Assembly: GCF_026642255.1 (NCBI RefSeq)
Contig: NZ_CP113264.1
Span: forward strand, 1,798,001-1,862,000
From: Streptomonospora nanhaiensis
Lineage (GTDB): Bacteria > Actinomycetota > Actinomycetes > Streptosporangiales > Streptosporangiaceae
Direction: 5' to 3'
DNA: 64,000 nt
Part shown: positions 48,636-57,847 of the stretch, in pieces
How the letters are laid out: each line of letters begins with the position of its first letter
Position numbering within the stretch: the stretch's first letter is position 1
Notes under the pieces: generated by a model
Databases searched by the model: none
Told to the model about the DNA's origin: nothing
Seen by the model: the letters and a program-made list of their open reading frames with translations, nothing else
Position numbers and translations under genes: made by a program

Positions 48636-48806
48636 GACCTGCCGCGCGGCAGCGGGGCGGGGCGCCCGCGGGGTTCGGGGGCGCGCGGAGGCCGGAGGCT
48701 CCCGTGTCCCGGGTGCGTGCGGACTTCGTCGTGCGCGGCCGGGCCGGAGCGGGGTCCGAGGAGCCGGGCGCGACCGCGCGTGTCCGGGCACGGCACAACT
48801 AACTAG

Positions 48807-48816
48807 TCAAATTTGA
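48807..48816. promoter_or_regulatory. PadR-type operator C (TCAAATTTGA)
   Basis: Third TCAA-N2-TTGA palindrome, in CTAGTCAAATTTGATCAA, ending 16 bp before the GTG of the exporter ATPase gene. Confidence 0.6.
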
Positions 48817-48831
48817 TCAATAGGAGGGTCC

Positions 48832-49851
48832 GTGACGGAACACGTACCAGCGGTCCGAACCGAGGGCCTGCGCAGGACCTACGGAGACAAGAGGGCCCTC
48901 GACGGGCTCGACATGACCGTGCCGCGCGGCACGGTGCACGGGGTGCTCGGACCCAACGGGTCCGGGAAGACCACGCTCGTCCGCACCCTGGCCACCCTGT
49001 TGCGGGTGGAGCGGGGCCGCGCCGAGGTGGCGGGGATCGACGTCGGCGCCCGGCCCCGGGAGGTGCGGAAGCGCATCGGCCTCCTCGGACAGCACGCGGC
49101 GGTCGACGAGGAGCTGTCCGGCCGCCAGAACCTGGAGATGTTCGGCCGCCTCCACCGCCTGGGCCGGCCCCGCGCCGCGGCTCGGGCCGACGCCCTCCTG
49201 GAGCGGTTCGGGCTGGAGGAGACCGGACACAAGGCCGTCGGCTCCTACAGCGGCGGGATGCGGCGCCGCCTGGACCTGGCCGCCTCGCTCATCGTCGACC
49301 CGGAGGTCCTCTTCCTGGACGAGCCCACCACCGGCCTGGACCCGCGGGGACGCACCGAGGTGTGGAACGCGGTCCGTTCACTGGTCGGGGGCGGCACGAC
49401 CGTGCTGCTCACCACCCAGTACCTGGAGGAGGCCGACCAGCTCGCCGACCGCATCTCCGTGCTCGACGGGGGCCGGGTGATCGCGGAGGGCACCGCCGAC
49501 ACGCTCAAGGCCATGGTGGGCGGCGACCGCGTCGACGTCGTCCTGCGCGACCGGGCCGGACTGCCCGGGGCCGCCGCCGTCCTGGCAGAGGTCGCCGTGG
49601 CCGGGACCGTCGAGGCGGACGAGGACGCGCGCAGGGTCAGCGCGCCGGTCGCCGACCGGATGGCCGCCCTCACCCACGTGGTCCGGGCGCTCCACGACCG
49701 CGGGATCGAGGCGGAGGACCTCACCGTCCGCCGCCCCACCCTGGACGAGGTGTTCATGCACCTCACCGGCGGTCCCGCCGACCGGGTCGACCGGGCGGGC
49801 GGAGCGCCGCACGCCGACCGGTCCGGCCACGACGGGAAGGTGTCCGCATGA
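48832..49851 (+). CDS. DrrA-like ABC exporter ATP-binding protein
   Basis: A 339-residue single ABC ATPase of the daunorubicin-resistance (DrrA) type. Walker A is GPNGSGKTT, the signature [12 protein letters not shown], Walker [13 protein letters not shown], and the His switch [16 protein letters not shown]-terminal extension (from about residue 225) is typical for this class, ending DEVFMHLTG. The GTG at 48832 follows AGGAGGG, and a TCAA-N2-TTGA operator overlaps the leader. The stop overlaps the permease start by four bases. By family it powers export of a hydrophobic drug or lipid. Confidence 0.92.
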   Translation: MTEHVPAVRTEGLRRTYGDKRALDGLDMTVPRGTVHGVLGPNGSGKTTLVRTLATLLRVERGRAEVAGIDVGARPREVRKRIGLLGQHAAVDEELSGRQNLEMFGRLHRLGRPRAAARADALLERFGLEETGHKAVGSYSGGMRRRLDLAASLIVDPEVLFLDEPTTGLDPRGRTEVWNAVRSLVGGGTTVLLTTQYLEEADQLADRISVLDGGRVIAEGTADTLKAMVGGDRVDVVLRDRAGLPGAAAVLAEVAVAGTVEADEDARRVSAPVADRMAALTHVVRALHDRGIEAEDLTVRRPTLDEVFMHLTGGPADRVDRAGGAPHADRSGHDGKVSA

Positions 49852-50696
49852 GCTCCGCGACGTCGTCCGCCGTGCCCCCGGCCCCCTCCCGGGCGCCGGG
49901 CCCCGCCTCCGCGTTCGGCTGGTGGCTGGCCGACTCCTGGACCATGACCCGGCGCGAGCTCGCCCGCTGGGCGCGCCGGCCGGTCGGGGTCGCGATCGGA
50001 CTGGCCTTCCCGGTGATGATGCTGGTCATGTTCGCGCTCTTCCTCGGCGGCAGCATGACGGTCGCGGGGGGAGGCGACTACGGCGAGTTCCTCGTCCCGG
50101 GCATGTTCGTGCTCACCATGGCCTTCGGGCTGGAGGGCACGATGACCGCGATCACCCAGGACCTCCAGAAGGGGGTGGTCGACCGCTTCCGGTCCATGCC
50201 GATGGCGCCGACCGCACTCCTGGTGGGCCGCAGCGTCGCGGACATGCTGGAGTCCGTGGTCGGACTGGCCGTCATGGTCGGCGCCGGACTCCTGATCGGC
50301 TGGCGCTGGCACGGCTCGCTCGCCGCCGCCCTGGGCGGGGTGGGGCTGCTGCTCCTGCTGCGCTTCGCGATGCTGTGGTGCGGGATCTGGCTCGGGATGA
50401 TCGTCGGCAGGCCGGGGCTGGTGATGGCCGTGCAGATCCTGGTCTGGCCGGTGGCGTTCACCTCCAGCGCCTTCGCCTCGCCGGAGTCGATGCCCGGGTG
50501 GCTCGGCGCGCTCGCGGAGTGGAACCCCATGTCGGCCACCGCCACCGCCGTGCGCGAACTGTTCGGCAACCCCGGCGCCGCCGGGACGTCCTGGCCCGCG
50601 GAGAACGCCCTGCTCCTGGCGGTGCTGTGGCCCGCAGTGCTGCTCGCGGTCGCGTTCCCGCTCGCCGCGGCCCGCTTCCGCGGACTGGGCGGCTGA
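49848..50696 (+). CDS. DrrB-like ABC exporter permease
   Basis: A 282-residue ABC-2-type permease with about six membrane helices. After a Ser/Pro/Ala-rich leader come [77 protein letters not shown] (the cytoplasmic loop meeting the ATPase), and [20 protein letters not shown], the family's C-terminal motif. It is translationally coupled to the DrrA-like gene by ATGA. A strong hairpin ends the operon. Confidence 0.9.
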   Translation: MSSATSSAVPPAPSRAPGPASAFGWWLADSWTMTRRELARWARRPVGVAIGLAFPVMMLVMFALFLGGSMTVAGGGDYGEFLVPGMFVLTMAFGLEGTMTAITQDLQKGVVDRFRSMPMAPTALLVGRSVADMLESVVGLAVMVGAGLLIGWRWHGSLAAALGGVGLLLLLRFAMLWCGIWLGMIVGRPGLVMAVQILVWPVAFTSSAFASPESMPGWLGALAEWNPMSATATAVRELFGNPGAAGTSWPAENALLLAVLWPAVLLAVAFPLAAARFRGLGG

Positions 50697-50713
50697 GGAC
50701 CCCGGTCCCGGCT

Positions 50714-50754
50714 CCCGCCCTCCGGTCCGCACGGTGTGCGGGCCGGAGGGCGGG
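50714..50754. terminator. Long hairpin between convergent exporter and padR genes
   Basis: Nineteen-base arms (50714-50732 and 50736-50754), paired throughout with one T:G, and a GGT loop. It lies 18 bp after the permease stop and 33 bp after the PadR stop, and should end both transcripts. Confidence 0.8.
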
Positions 50755-50786
50755 GTGTGCGCAACGACCGGCGGGCGGGCTCCGCC

Positions 50787-51425
50787 CTACGGGGCCCCGG
50801 GGCGGTGCTCCTCGCCGCCCAGGTGGGCGGGGTCGTCGGCGAGGACCCCCGCGTAGGGCTCGCCCCTCTCGCCGGCGAAGACGTACGCACCCCTCTCGAT
50901 CCGCCCGATCAGCCCGCGCGTCCACGCGGCGTCCGACTCCGCGGAGTGCGCCCACAGGCCCATGACCTCGCCGATGTGCCCCATCTGCTCGGGCCCCTCC
51001 TCCGGCGGGTAGTACTGGGTCACGCTCCCGCGCCACCCCTCCAGGCCCCGCACCCGCTCCCGCAGGAGGTCCAGGGCCTCCTGCCGGGGCAGGTCCACGA
51101 CGAAGCCGAGACCGGCCGACAGGACGTCCTGCCTCGCCCGGTGGGACGACACCGCCGCGCGCAGCAGGGCGAAGTACTCCTCGTCGCCCCGCTCCGTGAC
51201 CTCGTACTCGGTCCGGGGCGGACCGCCCGCGGTGGAGGGGGCCGTCTCGTGGGCGATCAGCAGCCCCTGCCCCGCCATCTGCTTGAGGGCGTGGTAGATC
51301 GACCCGGGCTTGGCGGTGGACCACTCGTGCGCGCCCCAGAACTCCAGGTCGTTGCGCACCTGGTAGCCGTGCGCCCGCCCGTGGAGCCGGACCGCCCCGA
51401 GGACCAGCAACCGGATGGCCGACAT
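50787..51425 (-). CDS. PadR-family transcriptional regulator
   Basis: A 212-residue regulator. The winged helix spans residues 1-85: AIRLLVLGAVRLHGRAHGYQVRNDLEF, KPGSIYHALKQMAGQGLL, and the wing TEYEVTERGDEEYFALL. The C-terminal helical dimerisation domain (Vir_AKR type) follows. I choose ATG 51425 over GTG 51431, as GAGGGG lies five bases before it. It faces the DrrAB-like exporter genes. Perfect TCAA-N2-TTGA palindromes precede the VOC gene (two) and the exporter (one), and a one-mismatch copy precedes this gene. This suggests one ligand-responsive repressor controls all. Confidence 0.85.
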   Translation of the reverse strand: MSAIRLLVLGAVRLHGRAHGYQVRNDLEFWGAHEWSTAKPGSIYHALKQMAGQGLLIAHETAPSTAGGPPRTEYEVTERGDEEYFALLRAAVSSHRARQDVLSAGLGFVVDLPRQEALDLLRERVRGLEGWRGSVTQYYPPEEGPEQMGHIGEVMGLWAHSAESDAAWTRGLIGRIERGAYVFAGERGEPYAGVLADDPAHLGGEEHRPGAP

Positions 51426-51461
51426 CCACACCCCTCATCTCACCAGCGCGTTCTGCGCCAT

Positions 51462-51471
51462 TCAACTCTGA
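51462..51471. promoter_or_regulatory. Degenerate PadR-type operator D (TCAACTCTGA)
   Basis: One mismatch from TCAA-N2-TTGA, in ATTCAACTCTGACC, about 36 bp upstream of the padR start. It fits weak autoregulation. Confidence 0.4.
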
Positions 51472-51583
51472 CCGGCATATCCTCCGCGCGCCGTCGCCCC
51501 GCGGATCCCACCGACTCCCGCCCCGCGCCTCCCCGTGCCCGGACGGGTCCCGGCACGGGGAGGCGCGGCAGCGGGACGGCGGA

Positions 51584-53554
51584 TCAGCCGCGCCGGGGCT
51601 GCGGGTCGCCCTGGCGGGCGTGCTCGGAGCCCAGCGCGATCGGAGCGGCCAGCCACTCGTCGCGCAGCCCGAACCCGTCGGCGAGCCGGACCGCGTACGG
51701 CCGCAGGCCCCGGCACAGGTCGTTCACCGCCTGGGTGACCGCCTTGGCCCGCGCGGTGGAGAGGCGCTCGTGCTCCAGGAACCAGGCGCGGTCCTCCTCC
51801 ACGACCGACAGCACGTACAGGTCGCACAGCCGGTTGAGGAGCTTGGCGGTCGCCTTGTCGCCGCAGCGGTCGATCCCCGCCACGAACGCCTCCAGGACCA
51901 CCCGGTCCATGTGCGCGCGGCCCGCGGCGAGCACGTGGTCCTGTGCCCGGTTGAACACCTCGAAGGCGTCGCTGCCGTCCTTGCGCGCCCGGCGCAGGCG
52001 CCCGGCCAGGCCCTCGACGACGTGCTTCTCCCGGTCCTCCAGGAGCTCCAGCTGCCAGCCCCGGTTGTAGAGGCTGGCCTCCTCGCCGCGCCCCGGCGCG
52101 GCGTCGATCAGGCGGTCGATCAGCGGGAGCGCGGCGGTGCGCTCGATGACCGTCTCGAACACCTTGCCCGCCATGAACCGGGCCAGGCCCAGCTGGTCCA
52201 GGTCGCCGAACGAGTCCTGGAAGTTGGTCAGCAGGCCCTTGGTGAGCTGCTGCAGCAGGACGGTGTTGTCCCCCTCGAACGTGGTGAAGATGTCGGAGTC
52301 GGCCTTGAGCTGCGGGATGCGGTTCTCGGAGAGGTACCCGGCGCCCCCGCACGCCTCCCGGCACGTCTGGATGGTCGCCGTGGCGTGCCAGGTGGCCACC
52401 GCCTTGAGCCCCGCCGCCCGCGACTCCAGCTCGCGCTGGGCGTGGTCGTCGCCCTCCGCCGACCGCGACAGCTCGTGCAGCCGGGTGACCAGCTCCTCCT
52501 GCGCGAAGTGCAGGGCGTAGGTGCGGGCCAGCGCCGGCAGCAGTTTGCGCTGCTGCGCCAGGTAGTCGAGGACGCGCACCTCCTGCTCCGGCTCGCCGTC
52601 CACGCCCGGGCGGGTGAACTGGCGGCGGGTGTCGGAGTAGCGCAGGGCGATGGCCAGCGCGGCCTTGGCCGCGCTGCCCGCGCCGCCGGCCACGCTGATC
52701 CGGCCCCGGATGAGCGTGCCGAGCATGGTGAAGAAGCGCCGGTTCTTGCTCTCGATGGGGCTGGAGTAGGTGCCGTCGGGGGCCACGTCCCCGTACCGGT
52801 TGAGCAGGTTGGTGCGCGGCACCCTCACCCGGTCGAACCACAGGCGGCCGTTGTCCACGCCGTTGAGCCCGGCCTTGGGCCCGCAGTCCTCGATGCGCAC
52901 CCCCGGCGCGGGCCGTCCCTCGCCGTCCCGGATCGGGACCATCAGGGCGTGCACGCCCTGCTCCTCGCCGTCGACCTCCAACTGGGCGAACACCACCGCC
53001 ATGCGGCCGTCGCGGGCCGCGTTGCCGATGTAGTCCTTGCGCGCCGACTCGTCCGGGGTGTGGACGACGAACTCCTCGGCGGCCGGGTCGTAGACCGCCC
53101 GGGTGCGCAGGTGCTGGACGTCCGACCCGTGGCCGGTCTCGGTCATGGCGAAGCACCCCGGAAGCTCCACCGACATCACGCCGGGCAGGTACTCGGCGTG
53201 GTGGCGGTCGGTGCCCAGGGCGCGGATCGCGCCGCCGAAGAGCCCCCACTGCACGCCCATCTTCACCATCAGGGACAGGTCGGCGACCAGCATCTCGAAG
53301 CCGACGACGGAGGCGCCGACGTCGTCGCTGCCGCCCACGGACTCGGGAAAGCCGTACGCGGGAAGGTCCGTCTTGGCCAGGGCCTTGAGCTGGGCGAGCG
53401 TGCGGGCCCGGTGGTCCTCCACGGACAGGCCGTGGACGGGGGCGAACAGATCCCCGCGGACGGTGTCGCGGACGTGTTCGCGGACGCGGGCCCAGCGGCC
53501 GTCCAGAAGGCCGCGGAGTTCGGCCTCGTCCAGTCTCAGCGCCTGTTCTGTCAT
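51584..53554 (-). CDS. Acyl-CoA oxidase/dehydrogenase family protein
   Basis: A 656-residue flavoprotein with acyl-CoA oxidase architecture. The N-terminal helical domain leads to CFAMTETGHGSDVQHLRT (FAD/substrate loop), GPKAGLNGVDNGRLWFDRVRVPR, CREACGGAGYLSENRIP, and TTFEGDNTVLLQQ, the FxGDNTV mark of acyl-CoA oxidases. A long C-terminal domain follows. By family it oxidises fatty acyl-CoA to 2-enoyl-CoA, passing electrons to oxygen or to another acceptor in bacteria. ATG 53554 has AGGGGGAGA upstream. It appears monocistronic; the XRE gene upstream is about 120 bp away. Confidence 0.88.
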   Translation of the reverse strand: MTEQALRLDEAELRGLLDGRWARVREHVRDTVRGDLFAPVHGLSVEDHRARTLAQLKALAKTDLPAYGFPESVGGSDDVGASVVGFEMLVADLSLMVKMGVQWGLFGGAIRALGTDRHHAEYLPGVMSVELPGCFAMTETGHGSDVQHLRTRAVYDPAAEEFVVHTPDESARKDYIGNAARDGRMAVVFAQLEVDGEEQGVHALMVPIRDGEGRPAPGVRIEDCGPKAGLNGVDNGRLWFDRVRVPRTNLLNRYGDVAPDGTYSSPIESKNRRFFTMLGTLIRGRISVAGGAGSAAKAALAIALRYSDTRRQFTRPGVDGEPEQEVRVLDYLAQQRKLLPALARTYALHFAQEELVTRLHELSRSAEGDDHAQRELESRAAGLKAVATWHATATIQTCREACGGAGYLSENRIPQLKADSDIFTTFEGDNTVLLQQLTKGLLTNFQDSFGDLDQLGLARFMAGKVFETVIERTAALPLIDRLIDAAPGRGEEASLYNRGWQLELLEDREKHVVEGLAGRLRRARKDGSDAFEVFNRAQDHVLAAGRAHMDRVVLEAFVAGIDRCGDKATAKLLNRLCDLYVLSVVEEDRAWFLEHERLSTARAKAVTQAVNDLCRGLRPYAVRLADGFGLRDEWLAAPIALGSEHARQGDPQPRRG

Positions 53555-53674
53555 GGTCTCCCCCTGGTGGTCCTCGTTGACGCGGCCCGCGCGCCCGCCG
53601 CCGCCGCGGTCCGGGGGCGGCACGGCAGCGCGCGGGTCACGGGCCTGTGTCCAAGGTACGGGGACCGGCCGGGG

Positions 53675-53965
53675 TCAGACGGCCAGGGAGGCGGGTTCGG
53701 GCACGGGTCCCGCGACGGGCACGGCGGAGTGCACCCGGCGCAGGAGGTCGTCGAGGGAGAGGCCGAGGGCGGCGGCGATGGAGCCGACGGTGAAGAACGC
53801 CGGGGTGGGGATGCGCCCGCCCTCGATCTTGCGCAGCGTCTCGACCGAGATCCCGGCCTGGCGTGCGACGTCCACCATCGTGCGCTCGGCGCGGGCCTGC
53901 CGGAGCAGCCCGCCGAGGAGGCGGCCGCGCTCGATCTGGTCTGCGGTCAGCGGTTCACGAACCAT
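53675..53965 (-). CDS. Small XRE-family HTH regulator
   Basis: A 96-residue protein. The Cro/C1-type helix-turn-helix runs through residues 13-75 (GRLLGGLLRQARAERTMVDVARQAGISVETLRKIEGGRIPTPAFFTVGSIAAALGLSLDDLL). A short Pro/Val-rich tail follows. The upstream region is A/T-rich for this genome and contains ATACCGGTAT (54005-54014), a perfect palindrome that may be its own operator. It stands ahead of the acyl-CoA oxidase-like gene on the same strand, which it may control. Confidence 0.8.
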   Translation of the reverse strand: MVREPLTADQIERGRLLGGLLRQARAERTMVDVARQAGISVETLRKIEGGRIPTPAFFTVGSIAAALGLSLDDLLRRVHSAVPVAGPVPEPASLAV

Positions 53966-54004
53966 GCGACGAGTCTAACGCCCCCGCGCCAGGGTTCTAT
54001 AGCA

Positions 54005-54014
54005 ATACCGGTAT
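54005..54014. promoter_or_regulatory. Palindrome ATACCGGTAT upstream of the XRE gene
   Basis: A perfect ten-base palindrome about 40 bp before the XRE start, inside an unusually A/T-rich 30-bp patch that also offers TATA-like -10 sequences on the minus strand. Confidence 0.35.
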
Positions 54015-54131
54015 AGTTATTCGACGGTGTGGCCGGTGCGCGGCCGGCGCACCCGCACACCGTCGTCACACCGTTGTCACACCGCCGGGAGGACGCCGTG
54101 GCGGGGTGCGCCGCACCGGCCGCCCCGCGTG

Positions 54132-55175
54132 TCACGCCAGGCCGGGCACGTCCAGCTCCAGACTGCCGGCCCCGGTGTCGAGCACCGCGGGTACCCCGAG
54201 CGGGACGGTCAGCTGGGCCGCGCAGTGGCCGAACTCCAGACCCCACAGCACCGGGACCCCCAGGGGCTCCAGGCGCTCCCGCATCAGGTCGGCGATCACC
54301 CCCGGGTCCGGCGGGCAGTCGGTCCACGTGCCCAGCGCGACCCCGGCCACCCCGTCCATCCACCCGGTGCGCAGGAGGTGGGTGAGCATCCGGTCGAGCC
54401 GGGCCACGTCCTCGCCGACGTCCTCCAGGACCAGGATCCCCCCGGAGGCCGACAGGCGGCTGTGCGGTGTCGCCAGGCCGTCGTTGAGCAGGCTGAGGTT
54501 CCCGCCGAACGTCACGCCCCGGGCCCGCCCCGGCACCAGCGCGTACGCGCCCGGCGAGGTCAGCACGGTGCGGTGCTCGGGGCGGAACAGGGTCGTGCGC
54601 AGCTCGTCCTGGGCCACCGCGTCGCCCACGAAGTACTTGGTGCCCACCACCGGCCCGTGCACCGTCGCCACGCCCAGCTCGACGGCGAACGCCTCGTGCA
54701 GCGCCGTGATGTCGCTGAACCCGACCAGCGCCTTGGGCGCGGCACGCCTCATGGCGTCGAAGTCCAGCAGGTCCAGCGTCCGGTGCGCCCCGTCGCCGCC
54801 GCGCACGCAGAACACCGCGTCCACGTCCGGGTCGCACCAGGCCTCCTGGAGGTCGGCGGCCCGGGTCGCGTCCTCCCCGGCGAGGTAGGGGAGCCGCGGG
54901 TGCCGGTCGCGCACGTGCGGGGCGTGCCCCACCTCCAGGCCCCAGCCGCGCAGCACCTCCGTGGCCGCGTCCAGCTGCGCCGCGGGGACGGGACTGCACG
55001 GTGCGACCAGGCGCACCCGGCCGCCCTCGCGCAGGCGCGGCGGCCGGACCAGCTCCCGCACCCCCCGGCGCTCCCCGGACGGCGCCCCCGAGACCCGGCC
55101 GCCCGGATCCGGACGCCCCTCCACCACGGTGCCGAACCCGTCCAGCTCCTCGCCCACCCCGGTCACTTCGCCCAC
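54132..55175 (-). CDS. LD-carboxypeptidase (peptidase family S66)
   Basis: A 347-residue S66 enzyme. After about 45 variable residues comes GGRVRLVAPCSPVPAAQLDAA, FCVRGGDGAHRTLDLLDFD, and the nucleophile Ser in LVGFSDITALHEAF. The Glu follows in GGILVLEDVGED, and the His in LEFGHCAAQL. By family it cuts the L-to-D bond before the terminal D-Ala of murein tetrapeptides (LdcA) or detoxifies peptide-nucleotide antibiotics (MccF). GTG 55175 is preceded by GGAGG. M20 and M55 peptidase genes lie upstream on the same strand, favouring a role in wall peptide recycling. Confidence 0.85.
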   Translation of the reverse strand: MGEVTGVGEELDGFGTVVEGRPDPGGRVSGAPSGERRGVRELVRPPRLREGGRVRLVAPCSPVPAAQLDAATEVLRGWGLEVGHAPHVRDRHPRLPYLAGEDATRAADLQEAWCDPDVDAVFCVRGGDGAHRTLDLLDFDAMRRAAPKALVGFSDITALHEAFAVELGVATVHGPVVGTKYFVGDAVAQDELRTTLFRPEHRTVLTSPGAYALVPGRARGVTFGGNLSLLNDGLATPHSRLSASGGILVLEDVGEDVARLDRMLTHLLRTGWMDGVAGVALGTWTDCPPDPGVIADLMRERLEPLGVPVLWGLEFGHCAAQLTVPLGVPAVLDTGAGSLELDVPGLA

Positions 55176-55348
55176 GTCCCACCCTCCGTCGTCCGTGTCC
55201 CCACCGCACCGCGCACGGGCGCGGCACGCACCCGCCCGTCCCGTCGTCCGGGGCCGGGCGCCCCGGCGGGGCGCCCGGCCGGCCCTCTCCGCCGGACCGG
55301 GTCCCCCCAGCATGTCCGGCGCGCGCGCTCCGCGTCGCGACGGCTCGC

Positions 55349-56734
55349 TCAGGCGCGCAGGAACGTGTCCAGCGCGCGCACCCCGAACCGCAGCCCGTCC
55401 ACCGGGACGCGCTCGTCCACCCCGTGCAGCAGCTTGGTGTAGTCGAGCCCGGCGGGCTGCGCCAGGGGGGAGAAGCCGTAGCAGTCGATGCCCAGCCGGG
55501 AGAACACCTTGGCGTCCGTGCCGCCGGCCAGGCACACCGGCACCACGTGGGCGCCGGGGTCGTGGGCCAGCAGCGCGGAGCGCAGGGCCCCGAACACCGG
55601 CGAGTCCACGGGCGCGTCCACCGGGGGCGAACCGTGGGCGTACTCCCAGGACACGCGGTCGCCGGTGAGCTCGCTCATGGTGACCGCGAACTGGTCCTCG
55701 GCCCCCGGCAGGACCCTCCCGTCCACGGCGGCGGTGGCCTCCCCGGGCACCACGTTGACCTTGTACCCGGCCGAGAGCATGGTGGGGGCCGCGCTGTTGC
55801 GCGTGGTCGGGCCGATGAGCCCCCCGGCCACGCCCAACCGGGAGACCAGCGCGTCCAGGGCCTCGGCGGTGTCGGTGTCGCCGGGGGTCCTGTCCACCCC
55901 CAGCGCCGACGCGATCGCGTCGATCGACGCCCGGGTGACCGGTGTCAGGTGCAGCGGCCACTCGTGCCGGTCGATGCGGGCGATCGCCTCCGCCAGCGCG
56001 CCGACCGCGTTGTCGCGGGGCGGGCGGGAGCCGTGGCCCGCGGTCCCCTTGGCCCGCAGGGTCAGCCAGGCGCTGCCGCGCTCGGCCGCTCCCACGGGGT
56101 AGAGGCGGACGGGGCGCCCGTCCGCGTCGCGGGCGTGGACGGTCTCCCCGCCGCCCTCGCCGATCCCCTCGGAGCAGCCCTCGAACAGGCCGGGGTGCTC
56201 GCGCACCAGGTGGTCGGCGCCGTAGGCGGCGCTGTCCTCCTCGTCGGCGACGAACGCCAGAACGATGTCGCGGCGGGGCCGCAGCCCGTGCCGGGCCCAG
56301 TGGCGTACGACGGCGGTGACCATGGCGATCGTGTTCTTCATGTCCACCGCGCCGCGTCCCCAGAGGGCGGGCACGCCCGTGACCGGGCAGTCGGCGACCT
56401 CCCCCGAGAAGGGCGGGACGGTCCAGTCGGAGGCCTCGGCGGGCACGACGTCCAGGTGGCCGTGGACCAGCAGGGCGGGTGCGCCGGGGTCGGTGCCCGG
56501 GACGCGGGCGACCACGTTGGAGCGCCGGGGGGCGGCTTCCAGGAGGACCGGGTCCAGCCCCGCGTCCGTCAGGGCCTCGGCGGTGAACTCGGCGGAGGCG
56601 CGTTCGTCGCCGTCGCCGCCGCCGCGGTTGGTGGAGTCGCGGCGGATGAGCTCGCGGGCCAGGTGGAGGGCGTCGTCGCCGGCCGCGGCGAGAGCGTCGG
56701 TGCTGTCTGGGGAGGGTGTGACGGGGTGGCCCAC
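55349..56734 (-). CDS. M20/M25/M40-family metallopeptidase
   Basis: A 461-residue di-zinc exopeptidase: HGHLDVVPA, WGRGAVDMKNTIAM and VADEEDSAAYG carry the zinc ligands and catalytic Glu. A lid/dimerisation domain (about residues 205-340, beginning GSAWLTLRAKGTAGHGSRP) and a final ligand His in the LHGVDERVP element complete it. The GTG at 56734 is the most likely start; the frame stays open upstream without a good site. It stands between M55 and LD-carboxypeptidase genes. Substrate may be a di- or tripeptide or an acylated amino acid. Confidence 0.85.
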   Translation of the reverse strand: MGHPVTPSPDSTDALAAAGDDALHLARELIRRDSTNRGGGDGDERASAEFTAEALTDAGLDPVLLEAAPRRSNVVARVPGTDPGAPALLVHGHLDVVPAEASDWTVPPFSGEVADCPVTGVPALWGRGAVDMKNTIAMVTAVVRHWARHGLRPRRDIVLAFVADEEDSAAYGADHLVREHPGLFEGCSEGIGEGGGETVHARDADGRPVRLYPVGAAERGSAWLTLRAKGTAGHGSRPPRDNAVGALAEAIARIDRHEWPLHLTPVTRASIDAIASALGVDRTPGDTDTAEALDALVSRLGVAGGLIGPTTRNSAAPTMLSAGYKVNVVPGEATAAVDGRVLPGAEDQFAVTMSELTGDRVSWEYAHGSPPVDAPVDSPVFGALRSALLAHDPGAHVVPVCLAGGTDAKVFSRLGIDCYGFSPLAQPAGLDYTKLLHGVDERVPVDGLRFGVRALDTFLRA

Positions 56735-56810
56735 GGGCGCGGCCTCGCTCTCGGTGCGGTGGTGCGGACAGGGGACGACCGCGTACCCGGCGGCGGTCCC
56801 CGCCACAGTT

Positions 56811-57644
56811 CTACCCGTAGTGGGCTTCCATCGCATTCGATATCAGCGTGGTCACCGCCTTGAAGCACCGGATCATCTCGTAGGCGTCGGGCGAGGTGTA
56901 CCGGACACGCCGGACCCCGGTGCGGGTGACGCCCGGCACGATGGCGGCGGCCTGGGCGAGATGCGCGGAGTCCACCTCGACCTCGACGGCCCTGGGGGAG
57001 GGGGCGGCCGGCTCCACCCGCCCGGCCAGCAGCATGGCGCCGCGGGCCCCCGCCCTGATGTCCCGCGCGGTCCGCACGGGCGGACGGCAGCGGGCGGCGT
57101 ACCGGCTGACGTGGTCCTTGACCGCGACCGTGCGTGCGAACGGAGCGTAGGAGGCGGCGTCCTCGCAGGCGCGGTCGTCCCCCGTCACGAGGATGACGGG
57201 GGTGCCGTACTCGGCGACGACGGCGGCGTTGAGGCGGCCCTCGCCGGCCGGTTCGCCGTCCAGCCACACACCGGTCACCGCGTTGGGCAGGTAGGTGTGG
57301 GCGAGCACGCCCTCGTCGCCGGCGCCGCAGTGGTACCCGAGGAAGACCACGCCGTCGCAGTCCCCCGACTGCACGCCCTCGACCATCGAGAGCTCCTTGT
57401 GGCGCCCGGTGATCATGGTGGCCTCGCCGTTCAGCTCCTCCAGCAGGAGGTTGCGCATGGTGGAGTGCGCCTCGTTGACGAGCACCTCGGTCGCGCCGCC
57501 CTCGAACAGCCCCTCCACCGCGGCGTTCACGTCGCTGGTGAACATGGACCTGCAGCGCTGCCACTGCTCGGTGCCGGGTTCGACGTCGGCGGGCCAGGTG
57601 ACGCCGGTGGCGCCCTCCATGTCGGCGGAGATGAGAATCTTCAC
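56811..57644 (-). CDS. M55-family D-aminopeptidase (DppA-like)
   Basis: A 277-residue zinc peptidase of the DppA type. MKILISADMEGATGV brings Asp8 and Glu10 as metal ligands, VNEAHSTMRN and GYHCGAGDEGVLAHTY supply further His ligands, and LNAAVVAEYGTPVILVTGDD follows. DppA removes N-terminal D-amino acids such as D-Ala from D-Ala-D-Ala peptides. It is the first of three consecutive peptidase genes on this strand (gaps 76 and 173 bp), consistent with use of peptidoglycan-derived peptides. Confidence 0.88.
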   Translation of the reverse strand: MKILISADMEGATGVTWPADVEPGTEQWQRCRSMFTSDVNAAVEGLFEGGATEVLVNEAHSTMRNLLLEELNGEATMITGRHKELSMVEGVQSGDCDGVVFLGYHCGAGDEGVLAHTYLPNAVTGVWLDGEPAGEGRLNAAVVAEYGTPVILVTGDDRACEDAASYAPFARTVAVKDHVSRYAARCRPPVRTARDIRAGARGAMLLAGRVEPAAPSPRAVEVEVDSAHLAQAAAIVPGVTRTGVRRVRYTSPDAYEMIRCFKAVTTLISNAMEAHYG

Positions 57645-57803
57645 CCGGACGACACTACGCCCCGGCCCGGCGGGAGATCCACAGGCGCGGGGTCACCCTT
57701 GCGACACGGGGCCGGGCCCCGCGGCGTCCGACGCACGGGGCACCGAGGCGCGGGCCGCGCGCCGGACGGGGCCGGCGCACCGGGGCACGCCGCGGGAGGA
57801 CGA

Positions 57804-57834
57804 ACGGGCCCCGGAGCGGCGCTCCGGGGCCCGT
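57804..57834. terminator. Terminator of the methionine aminopeptidase gene
   Basis: Perfect 14-base arms ACGGGCCCCGGAGC and GCTCCGGGGCCCGT with a GGC loop, 14 bp past the map stop on the minus strand. Confidence 0.75.
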
Positions 57835-57847
57835 GGACGCCGCGCGC

